Positions 1-7,109 of a stretch of 9,576 bases of DNA are shown here, in pieces. Every line of letters begins with the position of its first letter. Positions within the stretch are counted from its first letter, which is position 1. Below the pieces are notes generated by a model. The model saw only the letters and a list, made by a program, of their open reading frames with translations, made no database searches and was not told where the DNA came from. Source of the stretch: Betaproteobacteria bacterium (GTDB lineage: Bacteria; Pseudomonadota; Gammaproteobacteria; Burkholderiales; SG8-39); assembly GCA_004298295.1 (NCBI GenBank), contig SCUH01000198.1, positions 1-9,576 of the forward strand, written 5' to 3'. Made by a program: the position numbers and the translations under genes.

Positions 1-1008
1 CTCGTCGGCGCAGAACTGCATCGCGCGCGTGGCGAAGTTCTTCGCCATGCAGAGCTGCGCGATCCAGCGCGGGTCGCGCGGCGCCCCGGTCAGCTTCCAG
101 CCCGTGTCGTACGCCAGCGCGCGCGCCGCGTGGATGCGGGTCTGCATCTCGATGAGCTTGTGGCGGATCGCCTGGCGGGTGATGAGCGGCGCGCCGAAGG
201 TGACGCGCGCGCGCGCCCAGGCGAGCGCGTCCTCGAGGCACGCCTGCGCGAAGCCGACCGCGCCTGCAGCGATGCCGAGCCGCTCGGCATTGAAGTTGAG
301 CATGAGGGATCGAAAGCCCGTGTTTTCCCCGCCGATCAGGTTCGCAACCGGCACTCTGACGTTGTCGAAATGCAGCGACGCGGTATCGGAGCACCACCAG
401 CCCATCTTCTTGAGCAGTGCGCGGGTAAAGCCGGGCCGGTCGCGTTCGATCAGCAGGAGCGAAATCCCTGCGGCGCCCGGCCCTCCGGTGCGCACCGCGA
501 CAGTGTAGAAGTCGGCGCGCATTCCCGAAGTGATGAAGGTCTTCTCGCCGTTGACGACGTATTCATCCGCCTGTTTTCTCGCCGACGTCCTCAGATTCGC
601 GACATCCGACCCCCCGCCCGGCTCGGTGATCGCGAGCGCGCTTATTTTCTCGCCCGCGAGCACCGCCGGCAGGACCCGGCGCTTGAGTTCCCCGCTGCCG
701 ACCGCGGCGATCGGCGGGCAGCCGATCTGGTGCGAGAACAGGCTCGCGTGCACGCCGCCCGAGCCGGCGAGCGCGATTTCCTCGGCGAGCACGACGTGCA
801 TCAGCAGGTCGGCCGGGACACCGCCGTACTCCTCCGGAAAGCCGGGCGCGAACAGCCCCGCCTGCGCGGCCTTCCGGTACATCTCGCGCGGAAACTCGCC
901 CGCCTCGTCCCAGGAGGTGGCGTGCGGCGCGATCTCGCGCGCGACGAACCTGCGCATCGTCTCGCGGAACGCCTCGTGCTCTTCGGTCAGCGCCGGGTGC
1001 GCTTTCAT
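1..1008 (-). CDS. Acyl-CoA dehydrogenase (FAD-dependent), C-terminus cut by window edge
   Basis: Predicted flavoprotein that introduces the alpha-beta double bond into an acyl-CoA and passes electrons to ETF, the first step of a beta-oxidation-like pathway. The frame is open without a stop from the ATG at 1008 to base 1, giving 336 residues of a family usually about 380 long, so only the end of the C-terminal helical domain is missing. Visible landmarks are the N-terminal helical domain (about 5-120), the flavin/substrate signature AITEPGGGSD (126-135), the FITSG flavin-contact strand (158-162), and the helix with RVTFGAPL (268-275). Glu242 in NAERLG sits where isovaleryl-CoA and long-chain dehydrogenases carry their catalytic Glu; the alternative catalytic position (Glu376 in MCAD) lies beyond the edge, so the subtype is open. 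The start has a good AAGGA (1015-1019) overlapping the stop of the upstream gene, 9 bp away. The substrate is unknown. Confidence 0.93.
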   Translation of the reverse strand, partial: MKAHPALTEEHEAFRETMRRFVAREIAPHATSWDEAGEFPREMYRKAAQAGLFAPGFPEEYGGVPADLLMHVVLAEEIALAGSGGVHASLFSHQIGCPPIAAVGSGELKRRVLPAVLAGEKISALAITEPGGGSDVANLRTSARKQADEYVVNGEKTFITSGMRADFYTVAVRTGGPGAAGISLLLIERDRPGFTRALLKKMGWWCSDTASLHFDNVRVPVANLIGGENTGFRSLMLNFNAERLGIAAGAVGFAQACLEDALAWARARVTFGAPLITRQAIRHKLIEMQTRIHAARALAYDTGWKLTGAPRDPRWIAQLCMAKNFATRAMQFCADE

Positions 1009-1017
1009 GCTGATTCC

Positions 1018-1389
1018 TTACCCGCGCAGCGATCTCGTGTACGTGGCGAGATCGAAATAGTCGCGCCACAGCTTGATCTTCCTATCCTTCATCTCGAAGA
1101 CACCGCAGCACGGCAGATCGACCGCCTTCGCCCCGACCATGGTGCGGTCCACACGCTCCGCAACCACGACATCGCCCCGCGAGACGATGTTCAGGATGTC
1201 CCATTGTGTCGACGACCAGTTCTTCAGGAAGCCGCCGATGAATTTCTCGATGTTCTCGCGCCCGGTCACGGGCGCGGACGGCATGTTGTGGTAGGTGCCG
1301 TCGGCGCTGAAATACAGCGCCAGCTCCGCGGGGTCGAGGCGCGACCACGCATTAATGAAATCCCGAACGATTTCCTCGTTGCCCGTCAT
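1018..1389 (-). CDS. Limonene-1,2-epoxide hydrolase family protein
   Basis: Small cytosolic protein of 123 residues with the cone-shaped NTF2-like fold of limonene-1,2-epoxide hydrolase, which adds water across an epoxide to give a vicinal diol. All five active-site residues known from the Rhodococcus enzyme (Tyr53, Asn55, Arg99, Asp101, Asp132) have matches in order: Tyr33 and Asn35 in YHNMP, Arg79 and Asp81 in ERVD, and Asp110 in WRDYFDL. The spacing agrees apart from a two-residue shorter loop before the last Asp, and the C-terminal LRG ending is also shared. This separates it from generic NTF2-like or SnoaL-like proteins, which usually lack the Arg/Asp/Asp set. The ATG at 1389 fits the family N-terminus, although only a modest GGGGG (1394-1398) precedes it. 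It lies 35 bp after the binding-protein gene and 9 bp before the acyl-CoA dehydrogenase. Mycobacterial EphG, of the same family, acts on sterol epoxides, so limonene itself should not be assumed. Confidence 0.9.
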   Translation of the reverse strand: MTGNEEIVRDFINAWSRLDPAELALYFSADGTYHNMPSAPVTGRENIEKFIGGFLKNWSSTQWDILNIVSRGDVVVAERVDRTMVGAKAVDLPCCGVFEMKDRKIKLWRDYFDLATYTRSLRG

Positions 1390-1424
1390 GTTGCCCCCAT
1401 AGTGAGGCGCCCCGATTCGCGCGG

Positions 1425-2603
1425 CTACCGGTAGGTCATGAAATCGGTCAGCCTCGTCCACTTGCCGTTCTGCACGCGCGCCATGAAGACCTGGCGCGTG
1501 GCCAGGTGATCGGCCGCGGAGAACGACAGCGGCGCCGTGCCGAACATGTTGCGATGGTTCCTGATTCGCTCGAGACCGGCAACCATGCTGTCGGCGCTGA
1601 GATCGCGGCCCGCGTTCTTCAACCCGAGCGCGACGGTCTGCATCACGACGTAGCCCACTACGGCCTGCACGTTGGCCGGTTTGCCGAACCTGGCTTCGTA
1701 GCTCTTCATCCATGCCGCGACTTCCGCGCTCGCGGTCGCCGCGTCCGGGATCGGCGTCTGGCCGGAGCCGTAGAGCCCCTCGACCACCTGCTTGCCGAGC
1801 ATCGGCACCTCGGGCGCGTAGGCCGCCTGGCTGATCAGGAAATCGACGTCCCAGCCCGCCTGCCGGGCGGCCCCCATCGCGCCGACCGTCTCGCGGATGA
1901 TTGTGCCGAGGGCGACGAGGTCGACACCGTCGCTTTTCAGCCTCGCGATCTGGCTCGAGAAATCGGTCGCGCCGCGCTTATAGCTCGTCGTCGAGACGAG
2001 CGGCAGATTCATCGCCGCGAGCTGGTCCTTCACCCCCTTCAGGATGTTGGCGCCGAACTCGTCGTCCTGATACAGGATGCCGACCTTCTTCTTGCCGCGC
2101 GTCTGCACCAGGTATTTCACGCCGGTACGGATGTCGTCGTAATACGGCGAGAACAGCGCGAACTTCAGCTTGTGGAACGGATCGAAGAACAGCTCCGCCG
2201 GCGTGATCGGGAACAGGTGCGGCAGTCCGGCCTTGAGCACCAGCGGCATGGTCGCGGCGGCCGTCGGCGAACCCATCGCGGCGACCATGGCGAAGATGCG
2301 GTCCTGGGCGAGCATCTTCTGCGTCACCAGCACGGCCTTCTTCGGGTCGTAGCCGCTGTCCTCGACGATCAGACGGACCTTGCGGCCGTGAATCCCGCCG
2401 GCCGCGTTGATCTCCTCGACCGCCATCTCCAGGCCGTTCTTGATCGGCAGCCCCCAGGAGTTGATCGGGCCGCTCAGGTCGAGGTGCGAGCCGAGCACCA
2501 CCTCGGTATCGGTGACGCCCTGCACCTGCGCCCCCGCGCCCGGCGCGTTGAGGGAAACTGCCGCGGCCGCCAGCAGACTGGTCATCCATTTGCTCGTTTT
2601 CAT
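1425..2603 (-). CDS. Liv-type (HAAT) ABC transporter periplasmic substrate-binding protein
   Basis: Periplasmic receptor (Peripla_BP_6 / LivK-like family, 392 aa, normal length) that captures a ligand and delivers it to the LivH/LivM channel encoded upstream. The N-terminus is a Sec signal peptide: basic MKTSK, a hydrophobic core, and a likely signal-peptidase I site after the Ala of GAGA (about residue 25). There is no lipobox and no cysteine anywhere in the protein, so it is probably soluble rather than a lipoprotein. Lobe 1 begins with the typical VLGSHLDLSGP (36-46), followed by GLEMAVEEINAAGGI (57-71) and EDSGYDP (81-87); the hinge and second lobe carry VGILYQDDEFG (174-184). A strong AGAGGAGAG (2610-2618) supports the ATG at 2603. 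The position in an operon with a CoA ligase and catabolic enzymes suggests a hydrophobic carboxylate or similar ligand rather than leucine, which is an inference from context. Confidence 0.93.
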   Translation of the reverse strand: MKTSKWMTSLLAAAAVSLNAPGAGAQVQGVTDTEVVLGSHLDLSGPINSWGLPIKNGLEMAVEEINAAGGIHGRKVRLIVEDSGYDPKKAVLVTQKMLAQDRIFAMVAAMGSPTAAATMPLVLKAGLPHLFPITPAELFFDPFHKLKFALFSPYYDDIRTGVKYLVQTRGKKKVGILYQDDEFGANILKGVKDQLAAMNLPLVSTTSYKRGATDFSSQIARLKSDGVDLVALGTIIRETVGAMGAARQAGWDVDFLISQAAYAPEVPMLGKQVVEGLYGSGQTPIPDAATASAEVAAWMKSYEARFGKPANVQAVVGYVVMQTVALGLKNAGRDLSADSMVAGLERIRNHRNMFGTAPLSFSAADHLATRQVFMARVQNGKWTRLTDFMTYR

Positions 2604-2609
2604 GCCCGT

Positions 2610-2618
2610 CTCTCCTCT
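2610..2618 (-). promoter_or_regulatory. Strong ribosome binding site of the solute-binding protein gene
   Basis: AGAGGAGAG on the minus strand, with its AGGAG core 8 bases from the ATG at 2603. It is one of the two best Shine-Dalgarno matches in the window. It supports this start and fits the general need for more binding protein than membrane components. Confidence 0.75.
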
Positions 2619-2628
2619 GTCAAAGGCC

Positions 2629-2647
2629 CCGGCGCACCATGCACCGG
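2629..2647 (-). other. Intergenic RNA hairpin between the acyl-CoA synthetase and binding-protein genes
   Basis: In the 52-bp gap 2604-2655 the minus strand reads CCGGTGCATGGTGCGCCGG. This folds into an 8-bp stem (one T-G wobble) closed by a TGG loop and could be extended by two U-G pairs at the base. Only TTT follows a few bases later, so it does not look like an intrinsic terminator. A processing or stability element raising binding-protein mRNA relative to the upstream genes is plausible, but only the pairing is seen. Confidence 0.5.
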
Positions 2648-2655
2648 AATCCGAT

Positions 2656-4512
2656 TCATTGCTCCACGTACATCGACTCGATCAGCACCTTGTATTTTTC
2701 GTTCACCAGCTTGCGCTTGAGCTTCATCGTCGGAGTGAGCTCCTCGTCCTCCGGCGTGAGCTGCACGTCGATCAGCCTGAAGCGCTTGATTTGCTCCACG
2801 CGCGCGAAGGCGCCGTTGACCCGGTCCACTTCGCGCTGGACGAGGTCGAGGACTTCGCGCGCGCGGCACAGGCTCGCGAAGTCGGTGAACGGAACGCGAT
2901 GATCCTGGGCGTACTTCGCCGCGTTTTCCTGATCGATCATGATCAGCGCGACCAGATATTTCCGCCGGTCGCCGATCACCACCGCGTCGGAGATGTAGGG
3001 GCTGAACTTGAGCTGGTTCTCGATCTCCGACGGCGTGATGTTCTTGCCGCCCGCGGTGATGATGATGTCCTTCAGGCGGTCGGTGACGCGCAGGTATCCG
3101 TCCGCGTCAAGCGTGCCGACGTCACCGGTGTGCAGCCAGCCCTCCGCGTCGAGCGCGTCGCGCGTTTTCCCGGGCATGCCGAAGTAGCCCGCGAAGATGT
3201 GCCCGCCGCGCACCAGGATCTCGCCGCCGGAACCGAGTTTCATTTCGGTTCCCGGCAGCGCCTTGCCCACGGTGCCGACGCGCACGGCGCCGGGCGGCGG
3301 CAGCGTGGCGACACCGGTGGTTTCGGTCATGCCGTAGGCCTCGCGCATCTCCACGCCGAGCGCCCAATACCAGCCGATGAGCTCGGGCGAGATGGGCGCC
3401 GCTCCGGTGACGACATAGCGCGCCCGGTGAATCCCGATGAGCTGCTTCGCGCGATTCAGGACGAGGGCGTCCGCCAGCAGGAAAAGTGCCTTCAACCACC
3501 CCGGCACCGCGCGTCCGGCAAGACGCCGATCGGCGACGCGCCGCCCGATTCCGATCGCCCAGCGGTACAGCGAGCGCTGCAAGCCGCTCGCGTCGTCCAC
3601 CGCCATGGCCACCCGCGAGTAGAACTTCTCCCACAGCCGCGGCACCGCGAAGAACACCGTCGGCGCCACCTCGCGGACGTTCTCCGGCATCGTTTCCGGG
3701 CTCTCGGCGAAGCTGATCACGCCGCCGTGGAAGATCGGGTAGAACACCGTCAGCAGGCGCTCGGCGATGTGGCATAGCGGCAGGAACGAGAGCTGTTCGT
3801 CCTGCGGCCCGATCGACTGCACGTCCCGAAGACAGGCGACCTGGAACACGGCGTTGCGGTGCGTGAGGATCGCGCCCTTCGGCGCTCCGGTCGTGCCGGA
3901 GGTGTAGATGAGGACCGCCGGATCGTCGGCTGCGACCGCCGAGATCGCTTCCTCCCAGAGCGCGGGTCGCTTACGCCGATGGGCTTCGCCCAGCGCCAGA
4001 AGATCGGTGAACTTCAGCACCATGGGGTCGGTGAAGCGGCGCAGGCCCTCGTCGTCAAAAACGACCACCTTCTCCAGGCCAGGCGTGCGATCGCGCACCG
4101 CGAGCACCTTGTCGAGCTGTTCATCATCCTCGACGAAAAGGAAGCGCGCGCCGCTGTCGTTGACCACGTAGGCGAGCTGCTCCGGCGAGTCGGTGGGGTA
4201 GATGCCAACCGACACGCCGCCGGCGCACAGTACGCCGAGATCGGCGTACAGCCACTCGGCGCGGTTCTCGCCGATGATGCAGGCGCGCTCGCCGCGGCGC
4301 AGCCCGAGCGCACACAGGCCCAACCCGGCGGCGCGCGCGCGGTCTCCGTATTGCCGCCAGGCGATGTCGCGCCACAGGCCGAGTTTCTTCTCGCGCAGCG
4401 CCAGCCGCTCGCCGCGAAGTCCGGCCGCGCGCCAGAACGCCGCGGCCAGCGTCAGGCCGGGCGCCGGTTCGACGCGAATCGCTTGCCCGTCGGCGTCCAC
4501 GCTCACCGCCAT
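2656..4512 (-). CDS. Long-chain (FAA1-type) acyl-CoA synthetase / AMP-binding ligase
   Basis: Adenylate-forming enzyme (618 aa, usual for bacterial FAA1-type ligases) that activates a carboxylic acid with ATP through an acyl-AMP and transfers it to CoA in the cytosol. Motifs in order: phosphate loop YTSGTTGAPKG (203-213), LPLCHIAER (244-252), YGMTETTG (393-400), GWLHTGDVG (458-466), and the hinge region DRLKDIIITAGGKNITPSEIE (from 478). The likely catalytic lysine lies in TPTMKLKR (593-600, probably Lys597). The frame stays open further upstream, but that region codes for LivF in another frame. The ATG at 4512 gives a protein of family length and overlaps the livF stop by 10 bases, suggesting translational coupling; there is only a weak AAGAAG before it. 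Placement between livF and the binding protein suggests it acts on the imported compound, trapping it as a CoA thioester. Chain-length or ring specificity cannot be read from the sequence. Confidence 0.93.
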   Translation of the reverse strand: MAVSVDADGQAIRVEPAPGLTLAAAFWRAAGLRGERLALREKKLGLWRDIAWRQYGDRARAAGLGLCALGLRRGERACIIGENRAEWLYADLGVLCAGGVSVGIYPTDSPEQLAYVVNDSGARFLFVEDDEQLDKVLAVRDRTPGLEKVVVFDDEGLRRFTDPMVLKFTDLLALGEAHRRKRPALWEEAISAVAADDPAVLIYTSGTTGAPKGAILTHRNAVFQVACLRDVQSIGPQDEQLSFLPLCHIAERLLTVFYPIFHGGVISFAESPETMPENVREVAPTVFFAVPRLWEKFYSRVAMAVDDASGLQRSLYRWAIGIGRRVADRRLAGRAVPGWLKALFLLADALVLNRAKQLIGIHRARYVVTGAAPISPELIGWYWALGVEMREAYGMTETTGVATLPPPGAVRVGTVGKALPGTEMKLGSGGEILVRGGHIFAGYFGMPGKTRDALDAEGWLHTGDVGTLDADGYLRVTDRLKDIIITAGGKNITPSEIENQLKFSPYISDAVVIGDRRKYLVALIMIDQENAAKYAQDHRVPFTDFASLCRAREVLDLVQREVDRVNGAFARVEQIKRFRLIDVQLTPEDEELTPTMKLKRKLVNEKYKVLIESMYVEQ

Positions 4513-5273
4513 CGCTTCTTGCGCCGCCAGCGGCGCTCGCCGCGCACCCCCTTGTCGCGGATGCCAAGGTAAGATTCGCGCACGTCGTCGTTCGCCGCGA
4601 GCCGCTCGCTCGAATCGTCCAGGACGATGCGCCCAAGCTCCAGCACGTAGCCGCGGTCGGAGATGGATAGCGCCTGGCGCGCGTTCTGCTCGACCAGCAG
4701 GATGCTCACGCCCGACTCCCGGTTGATGCGCCGGAGCAGCGCGAAGATGTCCTTGACCAGCGCGGGCGCGAGTCCCAGGGAGGGCTCGTCCAGCATCAGC
4801 ACGCGGGGCCGCGACATGAGGGCGCGCGCAATCGCGAGCATCTGCTGCTCTCCCCCCGAGAGCACCGCCGCGTGCTGGTCGCGGCGCTCGCGCAGCGAGG
4901 GAAAATACCCGTACATGCGATCCACATCGGCCGCAATGGCCGCGCGTTCGCGGCGCACGAAAGCGCCGGCGATCAGGTTCTCGCGCACGGTAAGAAGCGG
5001 AAACACCTCCCGGCCCTCCGGCACGTGCGCGAGGCCCTGCCGTACCAGCCGGTCCGGGCTCGAACCTGCGATGTCCCGCCCGAGGAACTTCACCGAGCCC
5101 TGGTCGGGATCGAGCGCGGCGCACAGGATCCTCAGCAGCGTCGTTTTGCCTGCGCCATTGGCGCCGAGGACCGCGACTACTTCGGCTTCCCGCAGCACGA
5201 GGCCGACACCGCGCAGCGCCTGCACCGGCCCGTAGCGAGCCTCGACGTTGTGCGCCTCGACAAGGACCGTCAT
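4503..5273 (-). CDS. livF: ABC transporter ATP-binding protein, LivF type
   Basis: One of the two cytoplasmic ATPases driving the Liv-type importer, presumably pairing with the LivG protein encoded directly upstream. It is 256 aa long. Walker A GANGAGKTT is at 37-45, the signature LSGGEQQ at 138-144, and Walker B VLMLDEPSLGL at 158-168 with catalytic Glu163. The switch position reads VEQN (194-197) instead of a histidine motif, which is normal for LivF. The PEGREVFPLLTVRENL stretch (85-100) is also characteristic. The family usually ends soon after the YLG seen here at 235-237; this protein adds about 19 residues rich in Arg, Lys and Trp, encoded across the junction with the acyl-CoA synthetase gene. 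The ATG lies one base after the livG stop, with GGGGAG (5278-5283) as ribosome site. Confidence 0.95.
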   Translation of the reverse strand: MTVLVEAHNVEARYGPVQALRGVGLVLREAEVVAVLGANGAGKTTLLRILCAALDPDQGSVKFLGRDIAGSSPDRLVRQGLAHVPEGREVFPLLTVRENLIAGAFVRRERAAIAADVDRMYGYFPSLRERRDQHAAVLSGGEQQMLAIARALMSRPRVLMLDEPSLGLAPALVKDIFALLRRINRESGVSILLVEQNARQALSISDRGYVLELGRIVLDDSSERLAANDDVRESYLGIRDKGVRGERRWRRKKRWR

Positions 5274-5274
5274 C

Positions 5275-6033
5275 TCACTCCCCGAGATAGGCGCGAACGA
5301 CTTCCGGATGGGCCTGCACGGATTCCACGTCGCCCGCGGCGATGATCCGGCCGTAGTTGATTGCCAGCACGCGATCGGACACTTCGCGCACCAGCGCCAT
5401 GTCGTGCTCGATCATGAGGACCGCGATCCCGAGTTCCTGCGTGATGTCCTCGATCCAGAACGACATCTCCTCGGTTTCCTCGTTGTTGAGCCCTGAAGAG
5501 GGTTCGTCGAGCAACAGGAGTTTCGGTCCGCTCGCAAGCGCCCGTCCGAGTTCGACCACCTTGCGCACGCCGTAAGGAAGGCTCCCGGTGCGCGTATCGC
5601 GGTAGTGCTGAAGATCGAGGAAATCGATCACCTCCTCGACCTTTTCGCGGTGCGCGCGTTCCTCGGCCCTGACCGACGGCGTGAACAGCAGCTCGAACGG
5701 CAACCGGGTGCGGAAGCGCACGTGGCGTCCGAGCAGGAGATTCTCCAGCACGCTCGCATGCTCGAACAGCTCGACGTTCTGGAAGGTGCGCGCGATGCCC
5801 CGCTGCGCCACCTCGTGAGGCGCGATCGCGGTGATGTCCCGGCCTTCGAACGCGATCCGGCCCGCGTTCGCGTCGTAGAAGCGGCTGATGAGATTGAAGA
5901 TCGAGGTCTTGCCGGCGCCGTTCGGTCCGATGACGGTGAAGACCTCCTGCGGCTCGACCCGGAAACTCACGTCTTCCACGGCGCGCACCCCGCCGAAATG
6001 CAGCGACAGGTTGTCGATGGCGAGCAGGCTCAT
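5275..6033 (-). CDS. livG: ABC transporter ATP-binding protein, LivG type
   Basis: Second ATPase of the importer (252 aa, normal length). Walker A GPNGAGKT is at 36-43, the Q-loop Gln at 85 in ARTFQNVELF, the signature LPYGV at 152-156 replacing canonical LSGGQ, Walker B KLLLLDEPSSGLN at 171-183 with Glu177, and the switch histidine His210 in IEHDM. The long insertion after the Q-loop (about 103-130) and the C-terminal INYGRIIAAGD (225-235) are typical of LivG rather than LivF. Its ATG overlaps the TGA of the livM-type gene by four bases (ATGA, 6030-6033), and a GGAG at 6042-6045 precedes it. It should couple ATP hydrolysis to movement of the LivH/LivM pair at the inner membrane. The substrate is set by the binding protein and permeases, not by this subunit. 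Confidence 0.95.
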   Translation of the reverse strand: MSLLAIDNLSLHFGGVRAVEDVSFRVEPQEVFTVIGPNGAGKTSIFNLISRFYDANAGRIAFEGRDITAIAPHEVAQRGIARTFQNVELFEHASVLENLLLGRHVRFRTRLPFELLFTPSVRAEERAHREKVEEVIDFLDLQHYRDTRTGSLPYGVRKVVELGRALASGPKLLLLDEPSSGLNNEETEEMSFWIEDITQELGIAVLMIEHDMALVREVSDRVLAINYGRIIAAGDVESVQAHPEVVRAYLGE

Positions 6034-7106
6034 TGCAGCCGCTCCGTCCTGGCATAAGTCTTCTGGCGGCGGAAAGTCGCTCTGCGGTAGAAGGGAAATA
6101 CTTCAAGGTAGTACCGCACCTTGACCCAGCGTCCATACAGTCCTTGCGGTTCGTAGAGCATGAACAGCAGCAGCAGCAGTCCGAACACGCCCGCGTCCAC
6201 GGCCGCCTGGCCGCTGCCGGAAATGCCGAGGACGCCTTTCGCAAACACGATCGCCTGCGGCAGCGCGACGATGAATGCCGCGCCGAATACCGCCCCGTGC
6301 AGCGAGCCCAGGCCGCCGACCACGACCATCACCAGCAGTTCAACCGAAACCATGATGGTGAACTGCTCCGGGCTGATGAAGGCGATCTTGTGCGCGTACA
6401 GGGCGCCCGCGAGCCCCGTCAATCCGGCGCTCAGCCCGAAAGCGGCGGTTTTATACCAGGCGAGATGCACGCCGAGGCTCTGCGCGGCGATCGTGCTGTC
6501 GCGCAGGGCGACCAGCGCGCGCCCGGTCTTGGTGCGCAGCAGGTTGCGCACGGCGAGTAGCGTCGCCACAAGCACGCCGAGCGCAAGGTAGAAGAACTTC
6601 CACTCGGCGTCGAAGCGCAGCGAACCGATGGCGAGGGTATCGACCGCGATCCCGAAGTTGCCGCGCGTGACTGATTCCCAGCGCGCCAGGATCTCTTCGA
6701 CGATGAACGCAAAGGCGAGCGTCGCGACAGCGAGGTAGATGCCGGTCAGCCGCAGCGCCGGTATCCCGACGGCCAACCCGAGCGCGGCGGCGACGGCCGC
6801 CGCGGCCGGCAGCGAAAGCACGAAGGGAATACCGTGCGCCTGCAGAATCGCCTCGGTGTAGGCGCCGGCGGCGAGGAACGCCGCGTGGCCAAGTGACACC
6901 TGGCCGGCGTAGCCGGTGAGCAGCATCAGGCCGGCGCCCGCCACCGCATAGACGCAGACGAAGGTGAGCTGCGACAGGTAATAGGTGTTGAGCGCCAGCG
7001 GCGCGAGCAGCGCCGCGATCGCGAGTACGCCATACCAGAACGCGACGCCGCGGTGCGCGAACAACCGCATGTCCTGGTCGTACGACGTTTTTCTCACGAC
7101 ATGCAT
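6030..7106 (-). CDS. livM: ABC transporter permease, LivM type
   Basis: Inner-membrane channel subunit (358 aa) with many hydrophobic segments, forming the pathway with the LivH-type protein. The hallmark GYAGQVSLGHAAFLAAGAY lies at 65-83. The cytoplasmic coupling (EAA-like) region is around ALRDSTIAAQSLGV (200-213), followed by GLSAGLTGLAGALYA (224-238), and VVGGLGSLHGAVFGA (262-276) is also typical. The last membrane segment ends at YEPQGLYGRW (318-327), and a basic tail of about 31 residues follows. The ATG at 7106 has AAAAGG (7115-7120) at a good distance and follows the upstream stop by 3 bases. Met13 (MRLFAHRG) is a possible alternative start with less support. The gene overlaps the next by ATGA. 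Confidence 0.94.
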   Translation of the reverse strand: MHVVRKTSYDQDMRLFAHRGVAFWYGVLAIAALLAPLALNTYYLSQLTFVCVYAVAGAGLMLLTGYAGQVSLGHAAFLAAGAYTEAILQAHGIPFVLSLPAAAAVAAALGLAVGIPALRLTGIYLAVATLAFAFIVEEILARWESVTRGNFGIAVDTLAIGSLRFDAEWKFFYLALGVLVATLLAVRNLLRTKTGRALVALRDSTIAAQSLGVHLAWYKTAAFGLSAGLTGLAGALYAHKIAFISPEQFTIMVSVELLVMVVVGGLGSLHGAVFGAAFIVALPQAIVFAKGVLGISGSGQAAVDAGVFGLLLLLFMLYEPQGLYGRWVKVRYYLEVFPFYRRATFRRQKTYARTERLQ

Positions 7107-7109
7107 GGC

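Noticed and set aside
203..218. Alternating CG run that could form Z-DNA
   Set aside because: It is ordinary GCG/CGC Ala-Arg coding in the conserved helix of the acyl-CoA dehydrogenase; no sign of a separate function.
130..1434. Long open frame of 434 codons on the plus strand over the left end
   Set aside because: It is the antisense of three well-supported minus-strand genes; high GC makes stops rare in this frame, and its product is Arg/His-rich with no recognisable domain.
1390..1713. Upstream in-frame extension of the epoxide-hydrolase gene to 231 residues
   Set aside because: It would run through the C-terminal part of the binding-protein gene; the added residues are low-complexity Arg-rich and the family N-terminus fits Met at 1389.
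2618..2623. Perfect TTGACA (-35 like) on the minus strand before the binding-protein gene
   Set aside because: It overlaps the ribosome site, and a -10 element would have to lie inside the coding region, where the spaced sequence (AAAACG) does not resemble one. Probably chance.
2407..3777. Long plus-strand open frame over the acyl-CoA synthetase and binding-protein genes
   Set aside because: Antisense shadow of two clear genes; composition is dominated by Arg, Ala, His and Asp, as expected for high-GC shadow frames.
4513..5124. Upstream in-frame extension of the acyl-CoA synthetase to an 822-residue protein
   Set aside because: The extra region codes for LivF in another frame with intact Walker motifs, and the extension has no domain. 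The ATG at 4512 gives the family length.
5560..5580. Non-canonical signature LPYGV in LivG instead of LSGGQ
   Set aside because: Similar LPYG or LPFG signatures are common in LivG-like ATPases; Walker A, Walker B and the switch His are intact, so this is not a defect.
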